64,000 nt of DNA from Lentimicrobium sp. (GCA_023957275.1 JAMLHF010000006.1:1-64000); one strand, 5' to 3'; shown: positions 1 to 10,126, counted from the first letter of the stretch. Program-made: numbers and translations. The notes: generated from the sequence alone by a model not told the origin.

Positions 1-2524
1 CAGAGGAGGCACTGATGATCATGGATGCCTGGTGGGCATCGGGCACCTGGTTATTGGCGATGAATGTAAAGGCGTTATCTATCAGGTAGGTCTGGCCGGG
101 CTGAAGCCCGGGAATGACGGATGTCCCCGCAGTAATGTTCAGGTAAGGATCAATGGAGGCGAGGTTAAATGTAACCGGCCCGGTAGCATAGCTGTTCAGG
201 TTTGTTACTTCAAGTGTCATCATGCAGGTTTCCCCGAATTCTATGATGTCATCATCACCCCCGGTAACCGAGTATTCCATCTGCAGACCTTCCGTGTTCA
301 GCATGAAGGTTTTGAAAGTGCGGATATTGTTTTTATCCGTAGCGCAGATTTTTATCGGTTGATCATCATAAAGCCGGTTGGTGGATCCTGAGAGGACTCC
401 GGTTTCGCTGAGCTGTAGGCCCTGATGTAAACGCATTGGGTTAAATCTGATAAACTGGTCTGTAACTGGAATGAAATCCGGACTGCTGGAAAGAATTACA
501 TAGTTTTCGCCGTCTCCGGCCGATATACCGGCAAAACGGTTTGTAAATGAAGGAATCAGGCACTCTCCGTAATTGAATTCTATGGTGCCGTCGGGATAAA
601 GCCGGGCAGTGGCATTCAGCAACCCTCCCGAAACCTGATAAACCGATAGTTTCCATCGGAATGTGACATAATCTTCTGTTACCTCATACCATATCCCGTC
701 ACCTTGTCCGGGGTCAATAATAAACGGATGCGACATGCAGGGCGCGATCATGGCTGTCTGCAAGAAATAGGTTCTTCCTTCGATATAAAAGGGCCAGGGC
801 AACAGGGAGTTATCGAACATAAGGTACCCGTCGGTAGTCACATAAACTTTTGTGATTTCATTCCCAAAGAAAGGGAATGTAAAGGGCAGGTTAACTTCGG
901 CTTTCCCGCTGCTGTTGTTGTTGGGGGTAAGTTTTGTCTGCGTGATTACGGGCATTACAGCGGTAGAGTCGGTGCGTGTATAATCTTCGGCAATGTGCCA
1001 GCGGTAAGGCGGAGTGCCACCATCGGCCGTAAGCTGGGTGGTATAGCTGCTGTAGATTTGCAGTGGTGGAAGATCCATGGTTGTAATCAATACAGGGTCA
1101 TAATTTATGGAAGCATTTACACTCACCATGGTAAGGCCATTGTCAACCAGCGGGATTTCATTTACCGGGCAGTTAATCTGGTTTACACCTGAAGTATAGT
1201 CAATCAGTGAAAAACTGATCAGGGAACCGCCTGATCCGCTTAAAGGGTCATTCTCGCGGATCATCAGAAAGTATTTTGCTTCCGCGCCGGGTTCCACATA
1301 GGCGAGCAAAGGATTCAGATCGAGACCGAATTCGATGGTTTCGGGTAAGCCGCTGCCCTGCATAGGATTACATCCACCCTGGAAGTCGAAGATTGGAAAG
1401 TGAAGGATGTGATCGGGTTGTGAAGCCTGAGGATCGGCGGATACTCCGACGGTGACCTGAAGGCTGTTGCGGCAACTGTGCGACATATTGACTTTGGCGG
1501 TTAGCTGCGGGAGGTGGTTGTCCCTGACATCCGTCACCACAACGGTGTTGTTCCAGATTCCACCCTGGGTAAAGAGGTCGGCGACTGATTTGTACATCAT
1601 ATAGGAAAATCCCTGATCGCCCCATCCGCTGATGGATCCGTAAGTGTTGGCCATTTTGAACCCACCGATCTCCCAGTCACGGATATCCACAATTCCGTCA
1701 CCGGTGATGTCTATATGGTTGGTATATTGTCCGTCTTCATTGTAATCCCAACGGATGGAATCATTGTAACCGCATATCGTCATCGAATGGTTTGCCGAGC
1801 TGCCCCATGCTGTGATTACATGTTTGCCGGCTTCCGGAGTTCCGGCCGGGAGGGTAGCAGGCGGATTGGAGTATTGGGCGTAAAAACACCCAACGCCTCC
1901 GGCCGAGGATCCGTTACCGTGGTCATATATCCAGTTTTTCAGGGTTTGTAAGCCATCAGGCGTGTTGACTTTTATGGAATAAACCTCCGTTACACGGTTA
2001 TGCATGGCATTGTAATACTCGTTGTATCCGCTCATCCAGCGCGAAGGGCCTCCAAGAGCCATTCCGCCATAATCTGCAACGGTTGGATTTCCTGCCTTCT
2101 TAAGGATTTCATAGGTCTCATAAAAACTTATCCCTGCATTGGTCCCGCCGTTGATAAAGTTATAGGCAAAGTGCGTTGCATATTGATTTTGCGGCAGGTT
2201 GGCCGGCACCTGGCGCAGATAATCAATTTCGTAGGTGAATGCCAAGCCAATACTGCTCGCCTGGCCGCATTCCAATCCAACCTGGGCAACCAGCGGCCTG
2301 AACCAGGGAAGTTGCGAATTGTCAACCGCTGCCGGAATGAGCCGGCGGACTGTTGATTCGGACAACCTTAACTCAGGGAGTTGGGAAAGCATGAGAGAGT
2401 CGTAACTGCTCATCGGCATCAGCTCAGGATAGGCATCATTGTCAGCCGGTTTGTACTGTCCGAAAGCCTGCCCTGAAAAAGTCAGTGACATTGCGGTCAG
2501 GATAAAAAGAAGGGAATTCCTCAT
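1..2524 (-). CDS. Papain-like (C1 family) cysteine peptidase, secreted, 3' end cut by window edge
   Basis: The start at 2524 gives a Sec signal peptide (MRNSLLFILTAM... ending FGQ), and the frame stays open to base 1, so about 841 residues are visible and the C-terminus lies outside. A papain-type triad can be read: Cys86 in LECGQAS with an upstream Gln81 as oxyanion-hole candidate, His246 in NHSMTICGYND, and Asn293 in MANTYG followed by GWGDQGF, matching the family's Asn-Ser-Trp-Gly...Trp-Gly..Gly-Phe ending. An aspartate-rich dockerin- or EF-like segment (YNEDGQYTNHIDITGDG) lies between His and Asn. After about residue 450 come Ig-like and CARDB-like segments; the last visible part (GGDDDIIEFGE...) resembles CARDB-like modules in the neighbouring T9SS proteins. 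A T9SS sorting domain beyond the edge is likely but not seen. Probable role: extracellular or surface proteolysis. Confidence 0.82.
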   Translation of the reverse strand, partial: MRNSLLFILTAMSLTFSGQAFGQYKPADNDAYPELMPMSSYDSLMLSQLPELRLSESTVRRLIPAAVDNSQLPWFRPLVAQVGLECGQASSIGLAFTYEIDYLRQVPANLPQNQYATHFAYNFINGGTNAGISFYETYEILKKAGNPTVADYGGMALGGPSRWMSGYNEYYNAMHNRVTEVYSIKVNTPDGLQTLKNWIYDHGNGSSAGGVGCFYAQYSNPPATLPAGTPEAGKHVITAWGSSANHSMTICGYNDSIRWDYNEDGQYTNHIDITGDGIVDIRDWEIGGFKMANTYGSISGWGDQGFSYMMYKSVADLFTQGGIWNNTVVVTDVRDNHLPQLTAKVNMSHSCRNSLQVTVGVSADPQASQPDHILHFPIFDFQGGCNPMQGSGLPETIEFGLDLNPLLAYVEPGAEAKYFLMIRENDPLSGSGGSLISFSLIDYTSGVNQINCPVNEIPLVDNGLTMVSVNASINYDPVLITTMDLPPLQIYSSYTTQLTADGGTPPYRWHIAEDYTRTDSTAVMPVITQTKLTPNNNSSGKAEVNLPFTFPFFGNEITKVYVTTDGYLMFDNSLLPWPFYIEGRTYFLQTAMIAPCMSHPFIIDPGQGDGIWYEVTEDYVTFRWKLSVYQVSGGLLNATARLYPDGTIEFNYGECLIPSFTNRFAGISAGDGENYVILSSSPDFIPVTDQFIRFNPMRLHQGLQLSETGVLSGSTNRLYDDQPIKICATDKNNIRTFKTFMLNTEGLQMEYSVTGGDDDIIEFGETCMMTLEVTNLNSYATGPVTFNLASIDPYLNITAGTSVIPGLQPGQTYLIDNAFTFIANNQVPDAHQASMIISASS

Positions 2525-2610
2525 AGTTGTTCTTGGCTTATAAGGATGTGAAATTAAGAAAAATGAAGTAATTATTTACAGTCATGCTTATTCTTGTTTA
2601 AAGAAAGTAA

Positions 2611-2634
2611 GGGCCTGCCAATGTTGGCAGGCCC
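2611..2634 (-). terminator. Intrinsic terminator downstream of C25 peptidase gene
   Basis: An 11-base perfect inverted repeat (GGGCCTGCCAA / TTGGCAGGCCC) with an almost closed loop. On the minus strand it follows the stop at 2683 and is followed by a T-rich stretch (TTACTTTCTTT). It separates the C25 gene from the papain-like gene. Confidence 0.75.
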
Positions 2635-2682
2635 TGGAAGTTACCCCTAAGTATCCGGCAGTAAATATGCAGATTCACTGTC

Positions 2683-5600
2683 CTACATTGTTTTAATAAA
2701 CTTCCCGTTTTTTATGGTTTCTCCGTTTTCTACCCTGACCATATAAACACCACTGGTTAACAAGCCGAGATTAAGATCATTTTGAAATGACGCCATCTCT
2801 TCCTTTTGCATCACCAGCTGACCGGCCAGGTTGAATACTTTGATACTGACTTTCTCATTATTGAATTCTGTGAGGTTAAGTGAAATGAATTCACCGGCAG
2901 GGTTGGGATACAGGTGCAGCTGTGCGTTGATTTCCGGCCTTTTTGAATCGATCAGGGTAACCGTGAAACTGATCTCATCGCTGCATCCCGATTCATTTTG
3001 CGCTGTAATGGTCAGTTCATTGGGGCCAGGCTGCAGTTCATCCGAGTTGATGATAATGGTATTCCCCCGGGCGCCCGTCGGTAATAATTTATAGCCGGCA
3101 TTGCTGTTGGCTGGCATAGCGATCTCAAGCGATTCGCCTGAATAGAGGATGGTATCCCCTACAACAGGCATTTCAGGTCTTTTATTCAGCGTTAACCTGA
3201 CCTCTTCCGTTACCGGGGTACAGAAGTTATTTGTAAATACCCGGAGTGACAGTAGCACCTCTCCCGATGCAATATCGGATTCGGAGGGGTGGTAAGTTGC
3301 ATCGGGAGTTGTTGGATCAGAGAAATACCCTGTTCCGCGGCTTTCCCATAAAATTCTGGCATAGCCGGTAACTTGTGCACTTAACCCGATTTCCTGTTCC
3401 GGACAGGTAGTAACATCTCCGGCGAAGATAACCGGCGCTTCATTCTCCGGAAGGTAAATATTATCGATCCATGCAGCATCCGTTCCGGCCGATCCGGTTT
3501 CGTTTTTCGTATAGATCCATTCAATCAGGTGTTCACCCGGATCAATGGGAAACAACTCTTCCGACCAGTCGTGATTACCGCTCCATTCTGCGATAAGTTC
3601 ACCGTCGATTTGCAACTGAAGCTTATCGGCGCCGGCCTCAGAAGATACCCTGATATTGAATCCCAGAAAATCGCAGGTGCTGGTATTGCAGGTATAGGCA
3701 AGGGTGCTGCTTTCATTGTCGGTGATCAGGCCTGATCTTAATGAATACCTTCCTTCAAAGGAAGTATTGCCATCGATAAACCACGCTTTTTCGCTGGTAT
3801 TCTGCCAGTTGCTGCGGGGGAAGCCCTGGTTTTCAAAATCCTCGTCCGGAGGTGCGATGGTAGTGAAAGTAAAGGTGCTGCTTTCGGAAGACCCGTTAAG
3901 GTTGTGTGAAATAACCTTCCAGGTATAGGTCGTGTTATAATGCAGGGGAGAGGGAAGAACCAGGCTCTTTTCAAATGTGATCATGGCCGTATTGTTCCAG
4001 ACAGGGTCTGAGCCTTCTGCCAGAAACACTTCATAAAATTCAGGCTGCATTCCACCGGCTGTTTCCCATGAGAGCTTTGTGTAAGCTGAGTTCTTTCGTG
4101 AATGGCTGATGGGGTCAGGATTTATGGCAACCGCGGGTAGATCGCTTACTTCAATTTCCGCGATATAGGGTTTATGGTTGTATGCCGTCACTGTAAGGGT
4201 CAGTGATGCAGTTTCCGTTAATTGCGGCAGACTGATGATTGCAAACCCTTCTTCGGCCCTGGCTGCACCAAGCAGTTTTCCCTCCTGCGTGATGCAGGCC
4301 AGGGCTTCAGAATCCGGCAATTTAACCACAAACTCCCGCGCATCACGGCCGGTAACCGGCGCGTGATGTGCACGAATCTCCTCCGGAACGGCAGTACGGA
4401 CCACCACCGAAGGGTCACCAAAAACAGTCCAGGTATCGGTTACACGATACCCCCCCAGTCCATATTTATCATTCATTTTCATGCAACCACTCATCGAAAT
4501 GCCTCCAAATGTGCGGGTGGTTACAGTATTTTTCTTTCGTGCCAGGATCAGTGCGATCTCATCCTGCGCCTCCATGGGCGGATACCAGCTCTGTCTGCTG
4601 GTCGACATCATCACGGCAATTGCACCGGTAGGCTGGCCGTTTTTTTCAGCCCTGAGGAAGGATTCGGCAAGGCAGGTGGTGGAAACAAAATCACCGCTGC
4701 TGCAGCCTGCCGACCAGATGAATGGATGGGTCTCTGTATTTCCCAGGCCTGAAGCCTCCGTGGTTGAGAATCCCGAACTGGTCCACGACCTGGAAGTGCC
4801 GTGCCCGATGTACATCACGGCTCCCTGGCCTTGCTGCAGCGCTTCGGTTACCCCGGATGCCAATGGGTTGCCTTCAGCGTCATTTTCTCCCTGGCTGCCG
4901 TCGTACAATTCATCAAACCGGCTGTAGTTGTAATCCAGCAGTTGTTTGCCAACATTCCGGATATGCTGAAAATCTGATTCCCCGTCATCTCCGGGACCCA
5001 GTTCGCTGGCTATGCCGAGAAAACTGCTGTAGGCAGCATTTCCCCTGCCCTCTTTTTCATAAGCGATGCTGCGGTCGATCATGATGCTGAGCTGTGCCTG
5101 GTTTTCAGCCGGGAAACGACCGGTAAGTATTTCCGGATAGTGATCATCTCCGGCGATGTAGCCATACATATTGTCGCTGGCTCCCGTTTCGGCCTGAAGC
5201 GTGGGAACCTGCTGCGCATCTCCTGCCAGTAACAGGTAGGTCAGTCCTTTTGAATAATAATAATCAGCAACAAATTGTCTGAGGTTCTCCGCGTTGCTGA
5301 AAGCCGCGACATCAACCGTTTCACATGAAATTCCTGTCTGGGCTTTCCATGCGGTAAAAGGTTTCAAAGATTCAACATAGGATGCCGGAGCAATAATCAG
5401 CATATTGCCCGCTTCTTCAACCGGGTTGTAGCGGCTGTTGTCGGTTCCGTTGATAAAGTGACCGGCAATGGCTGTGCGCATTCCGCTCAGCGAATTATAT
5501 TGCGGGCTGTATCTGGTCAGTTCGTTAATGCCGCGCTCATTCGTAAACGAAAGTTCAAATTCAATATAATGATAGACCCTTAATGTGTTGGTTACAGGAT

Positions 5601-6132
5601 TATATTGCAGGGGATATACCTGCACAGCCACTCCGCGGGTATCGCACCAGATATAGGGGCGTCCGGCTGAAGCCAGCAGGCCGGGGTAAAAATTATCTGT
5701 ATGGTAAATGGATGCATTTGCCCTGCTGTTGCGCCTGTTCTCTTTTTTTGCAATGCCGGGATCACCTTTCACAGGATGAATGTTATAGTCCTTGTATTCG
5801 GTAAATTCACTGCGCACAATATGCAGGACTGGATTCCCCCGGTCGGGTAGTTGCAGGCTGATGGTCAGGTGCTGCAGATCGGGTTTGCCTGCTTCCGTTT
5901 CTATAACACCATCGGGAAGCATTAACTTTCCGCTGAATTGTTCCGGAGTGCACTCTCCCGTTCTGTAGAATCCGGGAAGACTTACCTGAATCCTGCTTCC
6001 GCCGGATGTGGCGGAATTAACGCCAAACAATGAAGATTCAGGTTTGCCTGAATTGACGGAGATCCATTCCTGTGATAATGCATGGAATGAGAGCAGCAGC
6101 ATACTCAACAACAGGGTAAGGCTTTTCTTCAT
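2683..6132 (-). CDS. C25 family (gingipain-like) cysteine peptidase with T9SS sorting domain
   Basis: The start at 6132 is chosen over an upstream in-frame one at 6201 because it begins a clean signal peptide (MKKSLTLLLSMLLLSFHALSQ without leader), giving 1149 residues. The C25 catalytic domain spans about 240-600. His444 lies in YIGHGTS and Cys477 in WSAGCSSGDF, 33 residues apart as in arginine-gingipain B. Then come a fibronectin III-like domain (about 668-756), a jelly-roll 'cleaved adhesin'-like domain (762-895), two PKD/Ig-like domains (904-1060), and a C-terminal sorting domain from LHLYPNPAGEF (about 1066) to the end. Expected to be exported by Sec then T9SS and anchored or released at the surface. 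Substrate specificity cannot be read. A sigma-54-like promoter lies upstream (6181-6195). Confidence 0.92.
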   Translation of the reverse strand: MKKSLTLLLSMLLLSFHALSQEWISVNSGKPESSLFGVNSATSGGSRIQVSLPGFYRTGECTPEQFSGKLMLPDGVIETEAGKPDLQHLTISLQLPDRGNPVLHIVRSEFTEYKDYNIHPVKGDPGIAKKENRRNSRANASIYHTDNFYPGLLASAGRPYIWCDTRGVAVQVYPLQYNPVTNTLRVYHYIEFELSFTNERGINELTRYSPQYNSLSGMRTAIAGHFINGTDNSRYNPVEEAGNMLIIAPASYVESLKPFTAWKAQTGISCETVDVAAFSNAENLRQFVADYYYSKGLTYLLLAGDAQQVPTLQAETGASDNMYGYIAGDDHYPEILTGRFPAENQAQLSIMIDRSIAYEKEGRGNAAYSSFLGIASELGPGDDGESDFQHIRNVGKQLLDYNYSRFDELYDGSQGENDAEGNPLASGVTEALQQGQGAVMYIGHGTSRSWTSSGFSTTEASGLGNTETHPFIWSAGCSSGDFVSTTCLAESFLRAEKNGQPTGAIAVMMSTSRQSWYPPMEAQDEIALILARKKNTVTTRTFGGISMSGCMKMNDKYGLGGYRVTDTWTVFGDPSVVVRTAVPEEIRAHHAPVTGRDAREFVVKLPDSEALACITQEGKLLGAARAEEGFAIISLPQLTETASLTLTVTAYNHKPYIAEIEVSDLPAVAINPDPISHSRKNSAYTKLSWETAGGMQPEFYEVFLAEGSDPVWNNTAMITFEKSLVLPSPLHYNTTYTWKVISHNLNGSSESSTFTFTTIAPPDEDFENQGFPRSNWQNTSEKAWFIDGNTSFEGRYSLRSGLITDNESSTLAYTCNTSTCDFLGFNIRVSSEAGADKLQLQIDGELIAEWSGNHDWSEELFPIDPGEHLIEWIYTKNETGSAGTDAAWIDNIYLPENEAPVIFAGDVTTCPEQEIGLSAQVTGYARILWESRGTGYFSDPTTPDATYHPSESDIASGEVLLSLRVFTNNFCTPVTEEVRLTLNKRPEMPVVGDTILYSGESLEIAMPANSNAGYKLLPTGARGNTIIINSDELQPGPNELTITAQNESGCSDEISFTVTLIDSKRPEINAQLHLYPNPAGEFISLNLTEFNNEKVSIKVFNLAGQLVMQKEEMASFQNDLNLGLLTSGVYMVRVENGETIKNGKFIKTM

Positions 6133-6180
6133 GGTGCGTGTGTTTGTTTTTGCATCTGTAACCGGTGCACACCACCATAG

Positions 6181-6195
6181 GCAAGGCCTGTTCCA
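6181..6195 (-). promoter_or_regulatory. Candidate sigma-54 (-24/-12) promoter for C25 peptidase gene
   Basis: Minus-strand reading is TGGAACAGGCCTTGC, against the consensus TGGCAC-N5-TTGC: one mismatch, with the invariant GG and GC dinucleotides at correct spacing. Transcription would begin near 6170, about 38 bases before the start codon at 6132. A sigma-54 activator gene (6647-8032) lies just upstream. Sequence match only; a chance hit cannot be excluded. Confidence 0.45.
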
Positions 6196-6359
6196 TATCA
6201 CGAAATCAATTTTGTTAGTGTAATTATCCTATGCAGGCAAATATCACAAAGTGCAGATAAACAATAATATAGAATAATAAAATGTAATACATAGTGTTAT
6301 AATAAATTTTGAATTTTCCGGATTGTATCAATTCAGCACCGGAAAACCACACACAAAAC

Positions 6360-6373
6360 CGCACAATTGTGCG
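6360..6373. promoter_or_regulatory. 14-base perfect palindrome, possible operator
   Basis: CGCACAATTGTGCG is its own reverse complement. It lies about 165 bases upstream of the sigma-54-like promoter, a distance typical of enhancer sites for sigma-54 activators. The link to any regulator is inference. Confidence 0.35.
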
Positions 6374-6646
6374 ATTTTTCTTAGCGAAAACAGCCTGGAG
6401 GAGAGCATTGGTTGAAGCTGCGCTGAAAATACCGGTATAATTAAGAATGCAATCCTGATGGCAGGCAATCAGGCGGGAATTATGATGAATGATCCTTTAA
6501 TCCGCATCAAGCATTTGACAAAGCTTGAGCGATTAACCGTTTGTAATCGGCACAATCAGCATTGCGCAGCACAAATGCTGAATCGGGATTACACTCATAG
6601 AATCAGTAGTTCAGCCATTCCGGGCTTATTAATGATTAATCCGGGT

Positions 6647-8032
6647 TTAATCCTGTTCTTTCATAATCCGGATATTGAATTTCTTCATTCTCCTGATTAG
6701 CGAGTCTCTGGATATGCCGAGCATTTTTGCTGCGAGCACCTGGTTGTATCCGCATTCATTAAGGGCCTGAAGAATCAGGTTTTGTTCCTGCTCGTCGAGG
6801 TTAAGTACCACACTTCTGGCGGATTTCCCGTTTTTGGAACCGGATAACTGAAAGTCCACAGGGCTGAGCGTCTGCGTATTGCAGAAGATCATGGCACGTT
6901 CTATCATATTGCGTAGTTCGCGGACGTTGCCGGGGAAATCATATTCTTTCAGCGATTCTACCAGCTGTGCATTGATTTTCGGGAGCGGTTTGTTAAGTTT
7001 GGCCGAAAAATAGTTGACGAAATACCGGAGCAGCGGTTCAATGTCTTCGGGTCTTTCGCGTAAGGGCGGGATATTGATGGTAAGGGTATTGAGGCGGTGA
7101 AACAGATCGAGCCTGAATTGACGGCTTTCGATCAGGTTTTCGACATTGTGGTTGGTGGCCGCGATAATCCTGAAATCAACCTGTATCTCTTCGTTTCCGC
7201 CGACCCTTTTGATCTTTTTTTCTTCGATGGCACGCAGCAGCTTGGCCTGAAGGGCAAAAGGCATATCGGCGATCTCATCCAGAAACAATGTACCTCCGTT
7301 GGCCACTTCAAAATAACCTTTCTTATCATTAATGGCGCCCGTAAAGGACCCCTTGACATGACCAAAAAATTCGCTTTCAAGCAGAGAATCGGTTACCGCA
7401 CTGCTGTTGACTGCGCAGAATGGCTGGTTGTGTTGCTCGCTGGCATAATGAATGATACGGGCCACTATCTCTTTTCCGGTTCCGCTTTCACCCGTAATCA
7501 GTACATTGGTATTCGGGTATTTTGCCGCGGTGCTCGCAAGTTCCAGCACTTGTCTTATCGGCCGGCTTTCGCCGATAAAAGTCCGGTCAATCATCCGCTC
7601 AAGCTCTGAAGAGATCAGCGAGTGCTTATCCTGCATTTCAAGGTAGCGGCGATAAAGTTTCAGGTATTTTTCGGTGCGCTCAATGGAAAGCTGTATGTCA
7701 ATATGTCTGAATGGTTTACGCAGATAATCGATGGCTCCGTCGCGCATTGCCTGAATAACCGTATCCATATCGCCATGGCCGGATATCATAATCACTTCCA
7801 TGGCCGGATATAGCTTTTTTACCTGCTGCAGGATATCGAGACCGCTCATTCCGGGTAGCTTTATGTCCAGTATCATCAGATCATAGGGTCTCCTCCTGAG
7901 ACTTTCGAATCCTTCGCCCGGGGTATTGGCGGTATAAACTTCAAAATCGCGCAACTGGAGGAACTCTTTCAGTTCTTCAGCAAAATCGGTTTCATCATCC
8001 AGTATAAGTACCCTTAGTTTCATTGTGCTCAT
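6647..8032 (-). CDS. Sigma-54-dependent response regulator (NtrC family)
   Basis: 461 residues from the ATG at 8032; an in-frame TTG at 8050 and an ATG at 8023 are alternatives. The receiver domain (about 1-120) has acidic pocket LDDE, phospho-acceptor Asp56 in LDIKLPG and Lys in LRKPF. The AAA+ sigma-54 interaction domain (about 155-385) has Walker A GESGTGKE, the loop contacting sigma-54 as GSFTGA at 228-233 (Ser in place of the usual Ala), Walker B GGTLFLDEI and an arginine finger region FRLDLFHRL. A Fis-type helix-turn-helix ends the protein (ILQALNECGYNQ...MLGISRDSLIRRMKK). The stop of the upstream histidine kinase is only 18 bases away, so the two form a two-component pair. It probably activates sigma-54 promoters; the candidate at 6181-6195 is nearest. 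Confidence 0.93.
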   Translation of the reverse strand: MSTMKLRVLILDDETDFAEELKEFLQLRDFEVYTANTPGEGFESLRRRPYDLMILDIKLPGMSGLDILQQVKKLYPAMEVIMISGHGDMDTVIQAMRDGAIDYLRKPFRHIDIQLSIERTEKYLKLYRRYLEMQDKHSLISSELERMIDRTFIGESRPIRQVLELASTAAKYPNTNVLITGESGTGKEIVARIIHYASEQHNQPFCAVNSSAVTDSLLESEFFGHVKGSFTGAINDKKGYFEVANGGTLFLDEIADMPFALQAKLLRAIEEKKIKRVGGNEEIQVDFRIIAATNHNVENLIESRQFRLDLFHRLNTLTINIPPLRERPEDIEPLLRYFVNYFSAKLNKPLPKINAQLVESLKEYDFPGNVRELRNMIERAMIFCNTQTLSPVDFQLSGSKNGKSARSVVLNLDEQEQNLILQALNECGYNQVLAAKMLGISRDSLIRRMKKFNIRIMKEQD

Positions 8033-8050
8033 AATCGTTAAATTATCCAA

Positions 8051-10126
8051 TCATGATTTATTTATTACCTTATCTGATATTGCAGGTAGTTTCAGTGTGA
8101 CTGTTGTGCCTGTTCCGGGGGCACTGCTGAAAATTATTTCACCCTTGTGTTCTTTCATGATTCCATAGGATATGGCCAATCCCAGGCCGGTGCCCTTACC
8201 GGGTTCCTTGGTGGTAAAGAAAGGCGCGGTGATGTGCTCCATATGTTCGGCTTCAATCCCGCTTCCGTTATCCGTAACATGAATGCAGATTTTCTGCCCC
8301 TCCCTGCCGGACGCTATTTTTATCCGGGGCAGGTAACCGGCTTCGCCCGATTTTTGCATTTCCTCCATTGCATCACGGGCATTCGACAGCAGGTTTAAAA
8401 TAACCTGCTCAATCTTGTATGTATTGCCCATGGCCGAAACCTCCTCTTCATCGGCCAGTTCCGTGATAACCTCGAATCCGCGGCTCTTTAGTTGCTCACT
8501 GATGAGCGAGAGCGCATTAAGGATGGCTTCATTCGCACTAAATTTTGAATGAATAAAGTCATCGTTGTTTCTTGAAAAGGTGCGGACATGGTCGATGATG
8601 GTGCGCATGCGGTGGATGCCCTCGAATATTTTCCTGGATTTTTCCCTGATATATTCTTCACTGGCCTGATGGTTGCTTATGGCATGCATGAGGTTATCAA
8701 TACCAAAAGAGATGGTATTAAGAGGCTGGTTAATTTCATGGGCGATTCCTGTGGCCATTTCACCTATACCAACCATGCGTTCCGTATGGATAAGGTGTTT
8801 CTCCATTTCACGGGCAGTGGTGATATCGGTACAAAAAATCAGGTAATTCTTATCGGGCAGCCTGGAACTTTCCGCTTTGATGATCCGGGAGGTTTTACCG
8901 GCTGTAATAAAAAATTCAGCCCTGCTGCCTTCACCGGAGGTCAGGCCTTGAAAATCAGGAAAGTTTCCGGCAAGGGTTTCAGGGGTCAGAATCTTATTGA
9001 TGTCCTGTTTGAGAAAATTCTCCCGGCTAGTATTGAATATTTTCCGGGCTGCCGGGTTCACTTCAGCAATCAGCCCTTTTTTGTCAGCGACCAGTATTCC
9101 TTCGGGTGCGCTTTCGATATAACTCCTGTATTTTGCTTCGCTGGCCTGAAGTGCTTCCCTCGTTCTTGAACGCTCCAGCGCATTTCCTGTTATTGTTCCG
9201 AACACCCCGAGGGCGCAGATATCCTGTTTCTCCCACTGAAGCAGGTCAGTACAATCGTTCAGTAATATTACCCCTGTTAGTATTTCGGCAACGTTGACCG
9301 GAATAGCTACACTAACCGCAGATGGTCCGGATGCTGAAATGGCGGCCGGACTGATCCATGGACCTGTAAGTCCGTTCTGACTGACCATTACACGGCATAC
9401 TTCTTCATTCCCGGTAAGTGCCCGATTGATAATTTCTATTTCGTGCTTACCGGGTGCTATCCGGGGTATTCCGGATCCGGTACTTCCGGTATGGCCTGTA
9501 AGATGCTCTTTCCGGTCAAAATAGGTGAATACGGCGGATGCAGCGCCGCAGAGCCTTTCCATATCCAGCAGCATGAAATCAATGGAGCTGTCAGGGTCAA
9601 AATTTCCCGAAAAACGCGCAGAAGCAAGTGAAACGGCCCGTTCAAACTGATATTTGAAAATAATGGTCTGTTCAGCTTTCTGATACCTGATCAGGCTTTC
9701 ATTGAGTGCTTTACTCTGCGCCTGCAATTCACGGTTTTGCTGAAACAGCCTTAGGAATATCCTGACCTTGCTGATCAGTATTTCGTTCTGAAAGGGTTTG
9801 GTGAGGTAGTCAACCGCACCCGACTGATACCCCCTGGCAATGCTCTGCTGGTCATACATGATTGCAGAGATAAAAATAATGGGTGTAAGCCGGTTCTTTT
9901 CCTGATCTCTGAGTCTTTCAGCAACCTCAAAGCCGTTCATTCCGGGCATAGACACATCCAGTATGATCAGGGCAAAATCCAGGTCAGTGGCCATGTTGAG
10001 CGCAGTTTCTCCGCTGGAAGCCTTGTGAATTTCTGCCTGCTCTTTCCTTAAAACGGTCTCCAGCAATATAAGATTGACTTCAACATCGTCAACGATCAGT
10101 ATTTTAGGCTTATCTGAGAATGCCAT
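8051..10126 (-). CDS. Soluble hybrid histidine kinase, REC-GAF-PAS-HisKA-HATPase
   Basis: 691 residues with no membrane segment, so probably cytoplasmic. N-terminal receiver: DD in ILIVDDVE, Asp57 in ILDVSMPG, Lys in YLTKPF. A short coiled coil (about 120-160) leads to a GAF-like sensor region (about 160-330), a PAS domain (about 335-450), the phospho-acceptor helix with His463 in [11 protein letters not shown], and an ATPase domain with N box [10 protein letters not shown]1 DNGSGI and G2 [12 protein letters not shown] receiver placed before the kinase suggests it is itself controlled by phosphotransfer from another kinase or uses the receiver for autoregulation. It is transcribed directly ahead of the sigma-54 activator gene, its likely partner. 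Confidence 0.92.
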   Translation of the reverse strand: MAFSDKPKILIVDDVEVNLILLETVLRKEQAEIHKASSGETALNMATDLDFALIILDVSMPGMNGFEVAERLRDQEKNRLTPIIFISAIMYDQQSIARGYQSGAVDYLTKPFQNEILISKVRIFLRLFQQNRELQAQSKALNESLIRYQKAEQTIIFKYQFERAVSLASARFSGNFDPDSSIDFMLLDMERLCGAASAVFTYFDRKEHLTGHTGSTGSGIPRIAPGKHEIEIINRALTGNEEVCRVMVSQNGLTGPWISPAAISASGPSAVSVAIPVNVAEILTGVILLNDCTDLLQWEKQDICALGVFGTITGNALERSRTREALQASEAKYRSYIESAPEGILVADKKGLIAEVNPAARKIFNTSRENFLKQDINKILTPETLAGNFPDFQGLTSGEGSRAEFFITAGKTSRIIKAESSRLPDKNYLIFCTDITTAREMEKHLIHTERMVGIGEMATGIAHEINQPLNTISFGIDNLMHAISNHQASEEYIREKSRKIFEGIHRMRTIIDHVRTFSRNNDDFIHSKFSANEAILNALSLISEQLKSRGFEVITELADEEEVSAMGNTYKIEQVILNLLSNARDAMEEMQKSGEAGYLPRIKIASGREGQKICIHVTDNGSGIEAEHMEHITAPFFTTKEPGKGTGLGLAISYGIMKEHKGEIIFSSAPGTGTTVTLKLPAISDKVINKS

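Larger units (their letters stand above)
6133..6646. other. Intergenic region with regulatory-looking palindromes, no gene
   Basis: 514 bases between the C25 gene start and the stop of the sigma-54 activator. I see no credible coding sequence. It holds a sigma-54-like promoter (6181-6195), a weak GATATTTG box (6238-6245, one mismatch to the Bacteroidota -7 box), a 14-base palindrome (6360-6373) and a 10-base palindrome ATACCGGTAT (6429-6438). The stretch 6260-6320 is very A+T rich. Confidence 0.6.

Noticed and set aside
1..2524. Possible frameshift or pseudogene at the left edge, because only short frames with both start and stop are present there
   Set aside because: The minus-strand frame from 2524 is open without interruption to base 1 and carries the full papain-like triad; it is simply cut by the edge.
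6458..6700. 80-codon plus-strand frame upstream of the sigma-54 activator stop
   Set aside because: Overlaps the real gene's 3' end on the other strand and has no recognisable feature.
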